This document shows, in pieces, positions 10,673-22,504 of a stretch of DNA of 63,446 bases (within the stretch, counting starts at the first letter, position 1; each line of letters begins with the position of its first letter). Position numbers and translations under genes: made by a program. Origin of the DNA: Yersinia massiliensis CCUG 53443 (lineage in GTDB: Bacteria; Pseudomonadota; Gammaproteobacteria; Enterobacterales; Enterobacteriaceae); NCBI RefSeq assembly GCF_000312485.1, contig NZ_HE997648.1, forward strand, positions 1 through 63,446, in the 5' to 3' direction. The notes below the pieces were generated by a model. It saw nothing but the letters and a program-made list of their open reading frames with translations. It made no database searches and had not been told where the DNA came from.

Positions 10673-12181
10673 ATGGCGCAATCATCGCAATTAGCTGAAA
10701 GAATCTCTCGCTTGAGCAGTGCCCTTGAAAGTGGTCTGTATGAAAGACAGGAAGCTATCCGCCTGTGCTTATTAGCTGCGCTCAGTGGTGAGAGTGTCTT
10801 CCTACTCGGTCCGCCGGGTATCGCTAAAAGCTTGATTGCTCGCCGCCTGAAATTTGCCTTCCGTCATGCCAGAGCATTTGAATATCTGATGACACGCTTT
10901 TCCACGCCAGAAGAGGTGTTTGGCCCACTGTCTATTCAGGCGCTAAAAGAAGAAGGGCGCTATCAACGCATGACCGGTGGTTACTTACCAGAAGCTGAAA
11001 TCGTCTTCCTTGATGAGATTTGGAAAGCTGGCCCCGCTATCCTGAATACCTTGTTGACGGCCATTAACGAACGGCGTTTTCGTAATGGTGACCGAGAAGA
11101 CAGTATCCCGATGCGATTACTGGTGACCGCGTCCAATGAGCTACCCGATGCTGACAGCAGCCTAGAAGCACTTTATGACCGAATGCTGATCCGCCTATGG
11201 CTAGATCGCGTACAAGAGAAGCAAAATTTCCGCTCACTGCTGCTCAGTCGACAAAACGAAAATCATAATCCGGTGGCAGAAAACCTCAGTATCAGCGATG
11301 AAGAGTTCCAACAGTGGCAGCCTTTAATCGACAAAATTGCCTTACCCGACCACTGTTTCGAGCTTATTTTTCAATTACGTCAGCAACTCAGTGCACAAGA
11401 ACATGCGCCTTACGTCTCTGATCGCCGTTGGAAAAAAGCATTGCGCCTACTGCAAGCCAGCGCTTTTTTCAGTGGCCGAACTGAAGTTACCCCGATTGAC
11501 TTAATTCTATTGAAAGATTGCCTGTGGCATGATCTCAGTTCCCTAAAACTGTTGCAACAACAGCTTGAGCAACTGTTAACGGAGCAGGGATATCAGCAGC
11601 ACAGCTTATTAATGAAGTTACAAAACATTCATGGCCAATGGTTACAGCATCAACAACAACAAAGCGACCATCAAGCACTCATCGTAACGAAACAAAATGG
11701 TATGTTCAGCCGAAAACAGCAATATGTACTGCCAGAATCACTCACCGACAGTACGCTAACACTTTTGCTGCAAAAACCGCTTAACTTGCATGATATTCAG
11801 GTCAATCACTTACAAATTGAGAAAGATGCTCTCGCTCAATGGTTAAGTAAAGGGGGCGTTCTACGCGCGAAGTTAAATGGTATCGGTTATGCCCAATCCA
11901 TCGATGCAGAAATTGATGATCAGCTACACATCACCGTATTAGATGTTAGTCGGCAGTCATCAATCCTCTCACAACCTGGCGCGGTGACTAACAGCGTGCC
12001 GCCAGAATTGCTGGTGGCATTAGCAGAATTGGAAAATAGTCTGAACGAGCAACGGCGGTTATTCAGCCAGCATCAACCCTGCTTGTTTACTCCCTCTGCG
12101 TGGCTGGCAAAAATAGAAGCGAGTCTGTTGCAGGTTGCGGAACAACTGAAGCAACAGCAACAAAAATTAAGTGGGCATTGA
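10673..12181 (+). CDS. ravA: MoxR-family AAA+ ATPase RavA
   Basis: This 502-residue regulatory ATPase (E. coli 498 aa) has Walker A GPPGIAKS (about residues 46-53) and Walker B VFLDEIW (about 105-111). A C-terminal region in E. coli carries the LARA domain that binds the lysine decarboxylase CadA. RavA works with the VWA protein ViaA on acid-stress and respiratory enzymes, including fumarate reductase and Nuo. The ATG at 10673 gives the E. coli-like start. A TTG at 10622 would add 17 unconserved residues. The partner gene viaA follows 3 bp downstream but is frameshifted. Confidence 0.93.
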   Translation: MAQSSQLAERISRLSSALESGLYERQEAIRLCLLAALSGESVFLLGPPGIAKSLIARRLKFAFRHARAFEYLMTRFSTPEEVFGPLSIQALKEEGRYQRMTGGYLPEAEIVFLDEIWKAGPAILNTLLTAINERRFRNGDREDSIPMRLLVTASNELPDADSSLEALYDRMLIRLWLDRVQEKQNFRSLLLSRQNENHNPVAENLSISDEEFQQWQPLIDKIALPDHCFELIFQLRQQLSAQEHAPYVSDRRWKKALRLLQASAFFSGRTEVTPIDLILLKDCLWHDLSSLKLLQQQLEQLLTEQGYQQHSLLMKLQNIHGQWLQHQQQQSDHQALIVTKQNGMFSRKQQYVLPESLTDSTLTLLLQKPLNLHDIQVNHLQIEKDALAQWLSKGGVLRAKLNGIGYAQSIDAEIDDQLHITVLDVSRQSSILSQPGAVTNSVPPELLVALAELENSLNEQRRLFSQHQPCLFTPSAWLAKIEASLLQVAEQLKQQQQKLSGH

Positions 12182-12184
12182 TCT

Positions 12185-13650
12185 ATGCTCAGCTTGGCAA
12201 CACTCGATCTGCTGCTTTCCATCAGTGAAAGTGAGCTAATTGAAGAGGTGGTGGTGGGATTACTGGCATCACCGCAATTGGCGCTATTTTTGAAAAATTC
12301 CCGCGTATCAAACGTGCCTTGATGAAGGATATTCCCGGCTGGAAGCAAAACTTGCAGCAACGTATCCGTGAGGCGAAAGTTCCCCCAAGCCTAGCGAATG
12401 AATTTGTCTTATATCAACAGAGCCTATTGGAGAGCAGTCCGCAATTTTATGCTCACCTGCCAGAGATAGTAGCGCAGTTGCAACAGATGCATTCTCCCTT
12501 CGCAGCACAGGCGAATACATTGCTACAATCCGCTGATTTAGCAAGAAATCCACAAGTTGGCGATAGCCTACAAACGCTATTTTTGCAGCGTTGGCGCATC
12601 AGCCTCACGTTACAAACCATCACGATTCATCACCAACTGCTAGAGCAAGAACGAGAACAACTTTTAGCCGAATTACAGCAGCGGCTTGCATTGAGTGGCG
12701 CGCTGGAACCTATATTAGCCACTAATGATGGTGCAGCAGGGCGGCTTTGGGATATGAGTCAAAGCCATTTACAGCGCGGTGATTATCAATTACTGCTGCA
12801 ATACGGTGATTTTTTACAGCATCAACCTGAATTGCAGCAACTTGCTGAGCAATTGGGCCGTAGCCGTTCAGCTAAAGCACAACCCACGCCCGATGCACGT
12901 TACGAGCCCTATACCCTAATGGTGCGTCAGCCCGATACCGTGCCAGAAGAAGTTAGTGGCATTCATCAAAGCAATGATATTTTGCGGCTACTACCAACAG
13001 AATTGGTGATGTTGGGGATGAGTGAACTGGAATTTGAGTTTTACCGCCGTTTACTGGAACGACGTTTGTTGACCTACCGCTTGCAGGGGGATAACTGGCA
13101 GGAAAAAACCTTACAACGACCCGTTAGCCTGACGAGTCACGATGAACAACCGCGCGGCCCTTTTATTGTTTGCGTGGATACTTCAGGCTCCATGGGAGGA
13201 TTTAACGAACAGTGCGCCAAGGCATTTTGCTTGGCACTACTGCGTATTGCTTTGGCTGATAATCGCCGCTGTTACATCATGCTATTTGCTAGCGAAATCA
13301 TTCACTACGAATTATCGTCAGCCAGCGGCATTGAACAAGCGATACGTTTTCTCAGCCAGCATTTTCATGGTGGTACTGATTTAGCGGCTTGCCTCGCCAG
13401 TACGTTAAACAAAATGGAGGAGAGAGAGTGGTATGACGCTGATGCAGTGATCATTTCAGACTTCATTGCCCAACGGCTACCCGATGAGTTGATCCGCAAG
13501 ATAAAAATCCAGCAGCAAGCACACCAACACCGCTTCCATGCTGTGGCAATGTCGGCCTATGGCAAGCCCGGTATCATGCGTATTTTTGATCATATCTGGC
13601 GCTTTGATACTGGCTTAAAAAGCCGATTAATGCGCCGCTGGAAACGTTAA
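12185..13650 (+). pseudogene. viaA: viaA, VWA-domain partner of RavA, frameshifted near the 5' end
   Basis: Starting at ATG 12185 the reading frame matches the ViaA N-terminus ([20 protein letters not shown]) but ends after 45 codons at TGA 12320-12322. Adding one T to the run of five at 12287-12291 restores [13 protein letters not shown] and a 488-residue protein (E. coli 483 aa). The downstream frame to 13650 is open and includes the von Willebrand A domain with an intact MIDAS motif [10 protein letters not shown] and a later GGTDL. The premature TGA overlaps an ATG at 12322 (TGATG), which is in the downstream frame. A 442-residue N-truncated ViaA could therefore be made by translational coupling. 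The loss could also be a sequencing error in the T-run. Confidence 0.88.
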
Positions 13651-14318
13651 TTCAATAAGCCTGCACCGACGTTAATCGATAGCCCTAATATCGTCATATT
13701 AAAAATAAAGGATAAGACAGACTGCAATAACACCACGCGGCGAATATCCGACGTCCCAGTCGAAACGTCCGCGGTTTGCGAAGCTACCCCAATCGTGAAT
13801 GAGAAATAAAGAAAATCCCAATAGGAAGGGGTGGCAACCTCTTTAGGGAAAAGCAAAGGAAGAATGGTTTCTGACTTATCCCGAGGGAGATAAAATAAAT
13901 GGGCGTAATGCATGGTAAATGCCGTCGGGAGTAATAACCACGACACCAACAGCGTCAGCCCCGTCAGGATTAAATGAAATGCTTTGGCTGAACCTGACAA
14001 TTGGTTTGCCGTACTCAATTCAAACAAAATCACCAGAATACTGGCTAAACACGCCATACTGACGATCGTCAAAACCATGGTGGCACTTTCATCTTGCACC
14101 TTGGCTATTTTGCCGATTTGAGCAGGACTAGTACGTAACAGTTGCAACCATAGAAAGAGTAAATAGAGCCAAGCGGAAACATTCCAACTCACCATCAAGC
14201 GCAATAATAACGTGTAATGCGTAGGTAGCAGAAAATAAGCGATGACACCCGCGCCAACTGAAAACAACAATCTTGGGCGAGCATGTAAATAATGATGAAA
14301 GGGGTGAATTAGGGCCAT
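13647..14318 (-). CDS. DUF1345 family membrane protein
   Basis: This 223-residue inner-membrane protein of unknown function has about five hydrophobic segments, around residues 15-35, 38-60, 80-102, 113-135 and 195-217. The family-typical block [20 protein letters not shown] near residue 160 looks like the pore-loop region of ion channels, but no function is proved. The gene is convergent with viaA and overlaps it by 4 bp. It is probably monocistronic. ATG 14318 is the only plausible start near the first membrane segment. Confidence 0.8.
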   Translation of the reverse strand: MALIHPFHHYLHARPRLLFSVGAGVIAYFLLPTHYTLLLRLMVSWNVSAWLYLLFLWLQLLRTSPAQIGKIAKVQDESATMVLTIVSMACLASILVILFELSTANQLSGSAKAFHLILTGLTLLVSWLLLPTAFTMHYAHLFYLPRDKSETILPLLFPKEVATPSYWDFLYFSFTIGVASQTADVSTGTSDIRRVVLLQSVLSFIFNMTILGLSINVGAGLLN

Positions 14319-14412
14319 AACGTCAGCGACCTTGCATGTAGTGATATAAAAAACATGATACGAGGCATGTCATTATGCCACCTACAGCATAGAGTAAAAA
14401 ACGACTTATGTT

Positions 14413-14448
14413 AAAAAAACCCGCTATAGCTTATGCAGCGATAGCAGG
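14413..14448 (-). terminator. asnA terminator
   Basis: On the minus strand CCTGCTAT (14441-14448) pairs with ATAGCGGG (14420-14427) with one wobble, followed by a run of seven T (14413-14419). It lies about 75 bp beyond the asnA stop. Confidence 0.85.
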
Positions 14449-14520
14449 TCGAAGGAGAAAATATCCCTAAAATACTTAACGTTGCAGCTAACCCCTCTGC
14501 GACGCCAAGTATGAAGCGTA

Positions 14521-15513
14521 TTACAGCAGACCAGCAACTTTCTCGCTAATCTCAGGCCCCCACACACCACATTGAACTTGACCAATGTGTTGTTGTTGCA
14601 GCAATAACATCACTAAACGGGATTGACCGATACCGCCACCGATGGTTTGTGGCATTTCACCCTTGAGCAGTGATTGGTGCCATTCCAGCTTCAATCTATC
14701 TTCATCAGCCGTGAGGGCGAGTTGACGTTTAAGAGCCTCAGCATCGACGCGAATCCCCATCGACGAAATTTCGAAAGCATCTTCCAGCACAGGGTTCCAG
14801 ACAATAATGTCACCGTTTAAGCCAGCAAAACCTTCTGCGCTTGGCGACGTCCAGTCATCATAATCGGGTGCTCGCACATCATGAGATTGACCATCGGCTA
14901 ACTTACCACCGATACCGATGAGGAAAACTGCGCCCAACTCTTTAGCGATGGCACGTTCACGACCTTTCGCATCCAAATCAGGGAAGCGAGAACGCAGGGT
15001 TTCGCTGTGCACAAAATGAATCTGCTCTGGCAAGAATGGTTTAATACCAAATTCAGCGCTTGCAGCAGCTTCAGTTTCTTTTATAGCGGTATAAATCTTG
15101 TTGACGGTGGATTTCAGGTAGGCCAGGTTACGTTCGCCATCACCCATGACGCGCTCCCAATCCCACTGATCAACATACACTGAATGAATAGCACTCAGGC
15201 GATCTTCATCAGGACGTAATGCTTTCATATGGGTGTACAGACCTTGATCAGCACCAAAATCAAAACGCCCTAAGGTTTTTCGTTTCCACTTCGCCAATGA
15301 ATGAACCACTTCAAAAGTGGCATCAGGTAAGGTTTTCACTTTGACCTGAACGGCTTTCTCAGAACCTGAAAGGTTATCTTGAGTACCATCGCCCACGCGG
15401 CTCAGAATGGGTGCCTGAACTTCAATCAGACCCAATTGCTGCTCCAATTGGCGAGAAAAGAAGGATTTTACGAAGCTGATTTGTTGTTGTTTTTGAATAA
15501 ATTGTTTTTTCAT
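14521..15513 (-). CDS. asnA: Aspartate-ammonia ligase (asparagine synthetase A)
   Basis: This 330-residue cytoplasmic enzyme makes asparagine from aspartate, ammonia and ATP. It is related to the catalytic core of class II aminoacyl-tRNA synthetases. The length equals E. coli AsnA, and characteristic blocks such as [13 protein letters not shown] and [15 protein letters not shown] are present. I chose ATG 15513 because it has GAGAAG at good spacing. The frame extends 12 codons further upstream without conservation. It is transcribed divergently from its activator gene asnC, as in E. coli. Confidence 0.96.
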   Translation of the reverse strand: MKKQFIQKQQQISFVKSFFSRQLEQQLGLIEVQAPILSRVGDGTQDNLSGSEKAVQVKVKTLPDATFEVVHSLAKWKRKTLGRFDFGADQGLYTHMKALRPDEDRLSAIHSVYVDQWDWERVMGDGERNLAYLKSTVNKIYTAIKETEAAASAEFGIKPFLPEQIHFVHSETLRSRFPDLDAKGRERAIAKELGAVFLIGIGGKLADGQSHDVRAPDYDDWTSPSAEGFAGLNGDIIVWNPVLEDAFEISSMGIRVDAEALKRQLALTADEDRLKLEWHQSLLKGEMPQTIGGGIGQSRLVMLLLQQQHIGQVQCGVWGPEISEKVAGLL

Positions 15514-15696
15514 TGCCGTCTTCTCAATTCGTGGTTGCGTGTTATGCAAATTTGGTTATGCCGTTTGGCTTGTCATCGATTAAGCAACAGAATGAGTGTT
15601 AAATTCAATATCCAACAATAAATATTACCGTTACAGTTTTAATCATTCATTTTTTTAGCGCTATAATTGAATAATCAATAAAAAAAGGGAGCTATT

Positions 15697-16158
15697 ATGG
15701 GCGAAATTTATCAGATCGATAATCTCGATCGCGGCATCCTCAACGCATTAATGGAAAATGCACGTACACCCTATGCTGAATTAGCAAAAAATTTTGGTGT
15801 CAGTCCTGGCACCATTCATGTACGAGTAGAGAAGATGCGCCAGGCCGGCATCATCACCGCGGCTTGCGTGCATGTAAACCCAAAGCAACTGGGTTATGAC
15901 GTGTGCTGTTTTATCGGCATTATTTTAAAAAGTGCCAAGGATTACCCTTCAGCACTGAAAAAACTAGAAAGTTTAGAGGAAGTCACGGAGGCTTATTACA
16001 CAACAGGGCATTACAGCATCTTTATCAAAGTGATGTGTAAATCAATCGACGCCCTCCAACAAGTACTTATCAACAAGATCCAGACGATTGACGAGATCCA
16101 ATCTACAGAGACGCTTATTTCCCTGCAAAACCCCATCATGCGGACCATCGTGCCGTAA
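15697..16158 (+). CDS. asnC: Transcriptional regulator AsnC (Lrp/AsnC family)
   Basis: This 153-residue regulator has an N-terminal helix-turn-helix (ELAKNFGVSPGTIHVRVEKM, about residues 28-47) and a C-terminal RAM ligand-binding domain. In E. coli it binds asparagine, activates asnA and represses itself. It is divergent from asnA with a 183-bp shared control region. A TATAAT lies at 15662-15667 and GGGAG just before ATG 15697. Confidence 0.95.
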   Translation: MGEIYQIDNLDRGILNALMENARTPYAELAKNFGVSPGTIHVRVEKMRQAGIITAACVHVNPKQLGYDVCCFIGIILKSAKDYPSALKKLESLEEVTEAYYTTGHYSIFIKVMCKSIDALQQVLINKIQTIDEIQSTETLISLQNPIMRTIVP

Positions 16159-16180
16159 TGTCATAATAACTATACCCACA

Positions 16181-16189
16181 TTATCCACA
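16181..16189 (+). promoter_or_regulatory. DnaA box upstream of mioC
   Basis: TTATCCACA is a perfect consensus DnaA box, located 61 bp before the mioC start. In E. coli a DnaA box in the mioC promoter represses transcription towards oriC. The position here fits the same role. Confidence 0.8.
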
Positions 16190-16249
16190 GGTAGATCCCA
16201 GCTGATTCACAGCGTACAATACCGGCTCATTACTTCGGTTGGGTTCTAT

Positions 16250-16690
16250 ATGGCTGACATTACTTTGATCAGTGGCAGTACACTTGGCAGTGCGGAATAC
16301 GTTGCTGAACATTTAGCTGAGAAATTAGAAGAAGCGGGTTTCACCACAGAAACGCTTCATGGTCCGGAGTTAGATGAACTCACGCTCGGTGGTATGTGGC
16401 TAATTGTTACATCAACCCATGGCGCAGGTGATCTACCCGATAACCTACAACCATTATTAGAACAAATCGAACAACAGAAACCGGATCTGTCTCAGGTCAG
16501 TTTTGGGGCAGTTGGTTTGGGCAGTTCAGAATATGACACTTTCTGCGGTGCCGTAAGACGATTAGATCAACAGTTGATCGCTCAGGGAGCAAAAAGGTTG
16601 GGTGATATTTTAGAAATTGACGTCATTCAACACGAAATTCCTGAGGATCCAGCTGAGGTATGGGTTAAAAATTGGATTAATTTGCTCTAA
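16250..16690 (+). CDS. mioC: Flavodoxin-like protein MioC
   Basis: This 146-residue FMN-binding flavodoxin-fold protein (E. coli 147 aa) has the phosphate-binding loop SGSTLGSAE at residues 8-16 and the second flavin loop THGAGDLPDN at about 61-70. E. coli MioC takes part in biotin synthase activity in vitro. Transcription from its promoter runs through oriC, which lies directly downstream. The start ATG 16250 gives the conserved MADITLISGST. Confidence 0.94.
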   Translation: MADITLISGSTLGSAEYVAEHLAEKLEEAGFTTETLHGPELDELTLGGMWLIVTSTHGAGDLPDNLQPLLEQIEQQKPDLSQVSFGAVGLGSSEYDTFCGAVRRLDQQLIAQGAKRLGDILEIDVIQHEIPEDPAEVWVKNWINLL

Positions 16691-16715
16691 TTTGCTTAAA
16701 GATCACGCGAACGAA

Positions 16716-16959
16716 TGTGTATAAGTATACTTAAAAGCAGGGTAAAACCAGTATATATCCACATAACAACCTTGTGACCTCAAAGTGCCTGTGCATAACA
16801 GGCTATTTAGATCCCAGCTTATACGCAATAGGATCACCGATCATTCACAGCAATAGATCGTCCTTAATCCTATGATCTTTCATGTGAATAATCACTTATC
16901 CACAGAGGATCATGATCCTAATAAGAGATCTAATAAAGAGATCTTTAAATAAAAAGATC
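16716..16959. other. oriC: Chromosomal replication origin oriC
   Basis: This 244-bp stretch between mioC and mnmG matches the 245-bp minimal E. coli oriC in reverse orientation. DnaA boxes, read on the plus strand: R4-like TGTGTATAA (16716-16724), ATATCCACA with one mismatch (16755-16763), R2-like TGTGCATAA (16790-16798) and a perfect R1 TTATCCACA (16896-16904). GATC sites are dense, with about thirteen between 16700 and 17000, which fits Dam methylation and SeqA control. Three 13-mers lie at the mnmG side. I did not identify the IHF and FIS sites with confidence. Confidence 0.95.
16918..16959 (-). other. DNA unwinding element of oriC (three 13-mers)
   Basis: On the minus strand the L, M and R 13-mers are GATCTTTTTATTT (16947-16959), GATCTCTTTATTA (16931-16943) and GATCTCTTATTAG (16918-16930). 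All start with GATCT, and the R-mer is identical to that of E. coli. This is where DnaA opens the duplex and loads DnaB. Confidence 0.93.
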
Positions 16960-16989
16960 TTCTTTTAATTAGAGGCGATCCTAAGCTAC

Positions 16990-17018
16990 TTGGTCGATCG
17001 TCTAAACTTGAGTAGAAT
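16990..17018 (+). promoter_or_regulatory. mnmG (gidA) promoter
   Basis: TTGGTC (16990-16995) and TAGAAT (17013-17018) are separated by 17 bp. A GATCGATC-like stretch in and before the promoter ties it to Dam methylation near oriC. In E. coli transcription from the gid promoter assists origin opening. Confidence 0.6.
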
Positions 17019-17070
17019 CCCCCACCCCAGGGCAAACACAAAAATTCGCATAACGGCGAGGTGCAGTACC

Positions 17071-18960
17071 ATGTTTTATCCAGATCAATTTGACGTCATC
17101 ATCATTGGTGGTGGCCATGCCGGCACGGAAGCTGCAATGGCAGCAGCACGCATGGGACGTCAGACCTTATTGCTGACGCATAACATCGACACACTGGGAC
17201 AGATGTCTTGTAACCCAGCGATTGGCGGTATCGGTAAGGGACATTTGGTCAAAGAGATCGATGCTCTGGGTGGCTTAATGGCAAAAGCAACCGACCTTGC
17301 TGGGATTCAGTTTAGGATACTAAACGGCAGTAAAGGACCAGCGGTACGAGCGACTCGTGCACAAGCAGACCGAGTGCTATATCGACAAGCTGTCCGTACG
17401 GCACTAGAAAATCAGCCTAACCTGATGATCTTCCAGCAACCGGTAGAAGATCTCATCGTTGAGAATGATCGTGTTGTAGGTGCGGTCACTAAAATGGGCC
17501 TGAAATTCCGTGCTAAAGCGGTTGTCCTCACGGTTGGGACTTTCCTTGATGGCAAAATTCATATTGGGCTAGAAAATTACAGTGGTGGCCGAGCTGGTGA
17601 TCCGCCGTCAATCTCACTGTCACAGCGCCTCAGAGAATTACCACTACGTGTTAATCGCCTGAAGACAGGTACGCCGCCACGTATTGATGCGCGAACAATC
17701 GATTTTAGCCAGTTGACTCCTCAGCTAGGTGATACACCTATTCCCGTATTTTCTTTCCTTGGTCATGCAGAACAGCACCCAGAACAGATGGCGTGCCACA
17801 TCACTTATACCAATGAAAAAACACATGATGTGATCCGTAACAATCTCGATCGTAGCCCGATGTATGCAGGGATCATTGAAGGGATCGGGCCACGTTACTG
17901 CCCATCGATCGAAGACAAAGTCATGCGTTTTGCTGATCGTAACTCACATCAGATCTTCCTTGAACCTGAAGGCTTAACAAGTAACGAGATCTATCCGAAT
18001 GGTATTTCAACCAGCTTGCCTTTCGATGTTCAAATGCAAATTGTCCGTTCGATGAAAGGGCTTGAAAACGCGCGTATTGTTCGGCCTGGCTATGCCATTG
18101 AGTATGATTTCTTCGATCCACGTGATCTGAAGCCAACGCTGGAAAGCAAATACATTCAAGGCTTGTTCTTTGCTGGGCAAATCAATGGAACAACCGGCTA
18201 TGAAGAAGCGGCGGCTCAAGGGCTGCTTGCAGGGCTTAATGCGGGCCGTTTTGCGAACGATGAAGATGGATGGTCACCTCGTCGTGATGAAGCTTACCTT
18301 GGCGTGCTGGTGGACGATTTGAGCACCTTAGGCACCAAAGAGCCCTATCGCATGTTTACCTCACGTGCAGAATACCGTTTGATGCTACGTGAAGATAATG
18401 CCGATTTACGCCTGACTGAGATGGGCCGTAAGTTAGGATTGGTTGACGATGCGCGTTGGGCTCACTTTAGTCAGAAAATTGAGCAGATTGAAAAAGAGCG
18501 TCAGCGCTTGCGTGATATTTGGGTGCACCCTAACTCAGAGAACGTTAACGAGATCAATGCATTATTGAAAGCACCATTGTCAAAAGAAGCGAATGGGGAA
18601 GAACTACTACGTCGCCCTGAAATTGACTACCGTTTGTTGACGACTTTGCCTTCTTTTGGTCCAACGCTAACGGATCCTCAGGCTGCGGATCAAGTTGAAA
18701 TCCAAGTAAAATATGAAGGCTATATCGCTCGTCAGCAGGAAGAGATTGAAAAGCAGTTACGCAATGAAAATACCTTATTGCCAGCCGATCTCGATTATCG
18801 TCAGGTCTCTGGCTTATCTAATGAAGTCATTGCTAAGCTTAATGACCACAAACCTAACTCGATTGGGCAGGCTTCACGCATTTCTGGTATCACACCAGCC
18901 GCTATCTCGATTTTGTTAGTCTGGTTAAAAAAACAGGGATTGTTGCGCCGCAGTGCATAA
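17071..18960 (+). CDS. mnmG: tRNA U34 carboxymethylaminomethyl-modifying enzyme subunit MnmG (GidA)
   Basis: This 629-residue FAD-binding subunit works with MnmE (51368-52732) to place the cmnm5 or nm5 group on wobble U34 of certain tRNAs. The dinucleotide-binding motif GGGHAG lies at residues 13-18. The conserved block [16 protein letters not shown] is intact, as is the C-terminal region that binds MnmE. The length equals E. coli. The start ATG 17071 matches MFYPDQFDV, although the frame stays open upstream to 16990, inside the promoter. It is followed by rsmG. Confidence 0.97.
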   Translation: MFYPDQFDVIIIGGGHAGTEAAMAAARMGRQTLLLTHNIDTLGQMSCNPAIGGIGKGHLVKEIDALGGLMAKATDLAGIQFRILNGSKGPAVRATRAQADRVLYRQAVRTALENQPNLMIFQQPVEDLIVENDRVVGAVTKMGLKFRAKAVVLTVGTFLDGKIHIGLENYSGGRAGDPPSISLSQRLRELPLRVNRLKTGTPPRIDARTIDFSQLTPQLGDTPIPVFSFLGHAEQHPEQMACHITYTNEKTHDVIRNNLDRSPMYAGIIEGIGPRYCPSIEDKVMRFADRNSHQIFLEPEGLTSNEIYPNGISTSLPFDVQMQIVRSMKGLENARIVRPGYAIEYDFFDPRDLKPTLESKYIQGLFFAGQINGTTGYEEAAAQGLLAGLNAGRFANDEDGWSPRRDEAYLGVLVDDLSTLGTKEPYRMFTSRAEYRLMLREDNADLRLTEMGRKLGLVDDARWAHFSQKIEQIEKERQRLRDIWVHPNSENVNEINALLKAPLSKEANGEELLRRPEIDYRLLTTLPSFGPTLTDPQAADQVEIQVKYEGYIARQQEEIEKQLRNENTLLPADLDYRQVSGLSNEVIAKLNDHKPNSIGQASRISGITPAAISILLVWLKKQGLLRRSA

Positions 18961-18966
18961 CAATCA

Positions 18967-19008
18967 AATCTGGCTGTATCATGAGAGAATAATCAGTACA
19001 GCCAGATT
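18967..19008 (+). terminator. Hairpin after mnmG
   Basis: AATCTGGCTGTA (18967-18978) and its exact complement (18997-19008) make a 12-bp stem with an 18-nt loop, 6 bp after the mnmG stop. No good U-run follows (GTGTTTAGCC), so it may protect or partly terminate the mnmG message rather than isolate rsmG. Confidence 0.5.
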
Positions 19009-19118
19009 GTGTTTAGCCTTTAAGCTAAACGAACGATACAAACCTTCACCAAGCTCGATTATCATTTCCGTATTGGCCCATTAGATACTGACTGAACGTT
19101 TTGTCAGGGGATATTGTT

Positions 19119-19739
19119 GTGTTAAAAAAATTAGATTCGCTGCTCAACTCGGCAGGTATTGAGTTACCCGATCAGCAAAAATTACAGCTCATCGGTTATG
19201 TCGAACTGCTGCATAAGTGGAACAAGGCTTATAATCTGACCTCGGTTCGTGATCCCATACAGATGCTGGTACGACATATTTTGGACAGTATTGTGGTTAA
19301 TCCGTACTTACAAGGTCAGCGTTTTATCGATGTAGGGACAGGGCCCGGGCTTCCAGGGATCCCTTTAGCCATTGTGCGTCCTAATGCTCATTTTACGTTG
19401 CTTGATAGCTTGGGTAAGCGAGTACGGTTTTTGAGACAAGTACAGCATGAACTGGGTTTAAGTAATATTGAGCCAGTACAAAGTCGAGTTGAAGATTTCG
19501 TTGCTGAACCGCCATTTGATGGTGTGATAAGCCGTGCATTTGCATCACTACAAGATATGTTGTCTTGGTGCCACCATTTACCAGCTAAACCTGAAGGGCG
19601 ATTTTATGCGCTTAAAGGGGTAAGGCCAGACGATGAATTATTGACCTTGCCAGAAGGCATCATTCTCGAGTCTGTTGTTCGTTTGCAAGTACCTGAGTTG
19701 GATGGTGAACGTCATTTGGTCATTCTTAAGTCAAACTAA
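19119..19739 (+). CDS. rsmG: 16S rRNA (guanine527-N7)-methyltransferase RsmG (GidB)
   Basis: This 206-residue SAM-dependent methyltransferase forms m7G527 in 16S rRNA (E. coli 207 aa). The SAM motif [10 protein letters not shown] is at residues 71-80. I chose the GTG at 19119 because it gives the conserved [13 protein letters not shown] start and has AGGGG nine bases upstream. A TTG at 19101 would lie on the ribosome site. It follows mnmG, as in most Gammaproteobacteria. Confidence 0.95.
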   Translation: MLKKLDSLLNSAGIELPDQQKLQLIGYVELLHKWNKAYNLTSVRDPIQMLVRHILDSIVVNPYLQGQRFIDVGTGPGLPGIPLAIVRPNAHFTLLDSLGKRVRFLRQVQHELGLSNIEPVQSRVEDFVAEPPFDGVISRAFASLQDMLSWCHHLPAKPEGRFYALKGVRPDDELLTLPEGIILESVVRLQVPELDGERHLVILKSN

Positions 19740-20406
19740 CTTTGCTATTTATCAAAAAAAGGTAATAAATTTTTGGGTGACTACGCTCACTTTACCTGGT
19801 CTATTGTTTTTACGTTTGATGAGTATTTATTCTTTTACTCTGCTTCTAAATGATTATATTTTACTTTTTGGTTACAAAACCGACGGTGACATGTGACATA
19901 ACTATATCGGAATCGGGTGAATAATAACTTTGGTCATTATTTTTCCGATAATATGATGTTTTTTATGTATCTGAAGTGTTGCAAGAATATTATCTGAAAT
20001 GTCAATGGGACGTTTTTACTAAGTAGACGAATTGTTTGATAATAGTTTTAATTTAACATTATGATTTATAGAAGTTTTTATTCGCTCTTTTCGTTAAAGA
20101 CAAAGCGGGTCGTTATGGGCTATAAATTTATTCGTTTTAATTTTTGTGATCCAATACACGCTTTGTTGATAATAATTGGAATCATAGGACAATTAAAATG
20201 AGGTTATATTCCGAGAGCAATCTTGTGAAAAAAGCCTAAAAGTAAAAAAATTGAATAATTGTTCACCTTTTCGTTACTTATCGATTGAATTCGTTTGAGT
20301 GGCCCGTATAATTTGCACGTTTTTTGCTGCTTGACTCAATGGGGTAAAAAGCAGTTTTATACCCCACTCAGTACACCCTAAGTGTGGTTCAGAGAGAACA
20401 AACGTC
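19740..20406. other. AT-rich region between rsmG and atpI
   Basis: This 667-bp stretch has no convincing gene. It is very rich in T and A, with many short A- and T-tracts (for example around 19920-20060), which suits bent DNA and nucleoid-protein binding. The only short open frame (19675-19896) starts inside rsmG and looks random. The 3' end holds the atp promoter (20285-20312). E. coli has a gap of similar size at this place. Confidence 0.6.
20285..20312 (+). promoter_or_regulatory. atp operon promoter
   Basis: TTGAAT (20285-20290) and TATAAT (20307-20312) are separated by 16 bp, with an A/T-rich stretch upstream. It lies about 95 bp before atpI and is the best sigma-70 match in the leader. 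Confidence 0.7.
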
Positions 20407-20790
20407 ATGCCTGTGTCCCTGTATAGTGGGAAAATCGCGCGAAAGTTACTGTTGTTGCAGTTAATGACTTTTGTTGTTCTCAGTGCTGCTTTTGGTTTGA
20501 AAAGCCTGGAATGGAGTGTATCTGCTCTGGCAGGTGGATTGGCAGCATGGTTACCTAATGCCGTGTTTATGTTGTTTGCTAGTCGTCATCAAGCAAAAAC
20601 AGCTGCTCCAGGTCGTGTTGCATGGTCGTTCGCCATTGGTGAAGGGTTAAAAGTTATCGTGACGATAATTTTGCTGATTGTGGCGTTAGGGCTGCTTAAA
20701 GCAGCGTTTGCACCACTAGGCTTAACCTATTTAGCGGTGCTAATTGTGCAGATATTGGCACCGGCCGTGATAAGCGGCTACCGTACTTAA
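20407..20790 (+). CDS. atpI: ATP synthase accessory protein AtpI
   Basis: This 127-residue inner-membrane protein with four hydrophobic segments (E. coli 126 aa) is the first gene of the atp operon. AtpI helps assemble the c-ring and may affect Mg2+ supply, but it is not an essential subunit. ATG 20407 is preceded by GAGAGAACAAACGTC. The next gene atpB starts 54 bp later. Confidence 0.93.
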   Translation: MPVSLYSGKIARKLLLLQLMTFVVLSAAFGLKSLEWSVSALAGGLAAWLPNAVFMLFASRHQAKTAAPGRVAWSFAIGEGLKVIVTIILLIVALGLLKAAFAPLGLTYLAVLIVQILAPAVISGYRT

Positions 20791-21669
<879 letters not shown>

Positions 21670-21700
21670 TTTTCTTATAACACTACTGCGTTTTAACTGA

Positions 21701-21958
<258 letters not shown>

Positions 21959-22019
21959 GTAGAGTTTTCTCTACTGTGAAACTACACCAAACTATTAACT
22001 TTGAAAGAGGCATTGTGCT

Positions 22020-22490
22020 GTGAATCTTAACGCAACAATCCTCGGCCAGGCCATCGCGTTTGTCCTGTTTGTCCTGTTCTGCATGAAGTACATATGGCCG
22101 CCGATTATGGCTGCCATAGAGAAGCGTCAAAAAGAAATTGCTGACGGTCTCTCTTCTGCAGAGCGTGCCAAAAAAGATTTGGACTTAGCGCAAGCCAATG
22201 CGACCGACCAACTGAAGAAAGCGAAAGCAGAAGCACAGGTGATCATTGAGCAGGCAAGTAAACGCAAAGCTCAGATCCTTGATGAAGCTAAAGCAGAAGC
22301 TGAACAGGAACGTAACAAAATCGTGGCGCAAGCGCAGGCAGAGATCGACGCCGAACGTAAGCGCGCTCGTGAAGAGTTGCGTAAGCAAGTCGCGATGTTG
22401 GCTATAGCTGGCGCCGAGAAGATCATCGAACGTTCCGTGGATGAAGCTGCTAACAGCGACATCGTTGATAAACTGGTCGCTGAACTGTAA
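22020..22490 (+). CDS. atpF: ATP synthase F0 subunit b
   Basis: This 156-residue peripheral stalk subunit has one N-terminal membrane helix (about residues 5-25) and a long charged coiled-coil helix (about 30-145), then the C-terminal delta-binding end KLVAEL. The start is GTG 22020, as in E. coli, with GAAAGAGG upstream. It forms a dimer that ties F1 to subunit a. atpH follows after 14 bp. Confidence 0.97.
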   Translation: MNLNATILGQAIAFVLFVLFCMKYIWPPIMAAIEKRQKEIADGLSSAERAKKDLDLAQANATDQLKKAKAEAQVIIEQASKRKAQILDEAKAEAEQERNKIVAQAQAEIDAERKRAREELRKQVAMLAIAGAEKIIERSVDEAANSDIVDKLVAEL

Positions 22491-22504
22491 GGAGGGAGGG
22501 GCTG

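Noticed and set aside
12287-12294. Programmed -1 frameshift site in viaA
   Set aside because: The heptamer ATTTTTG does not fit X XXY YYZ and no stimulating structure is evident. A mutation or sequencing error is simpler.
19675-19896. 73-codon frame after rsmG
   Set aside because: It starts inside rsmG and reads into AT-rich sequence with random composition.
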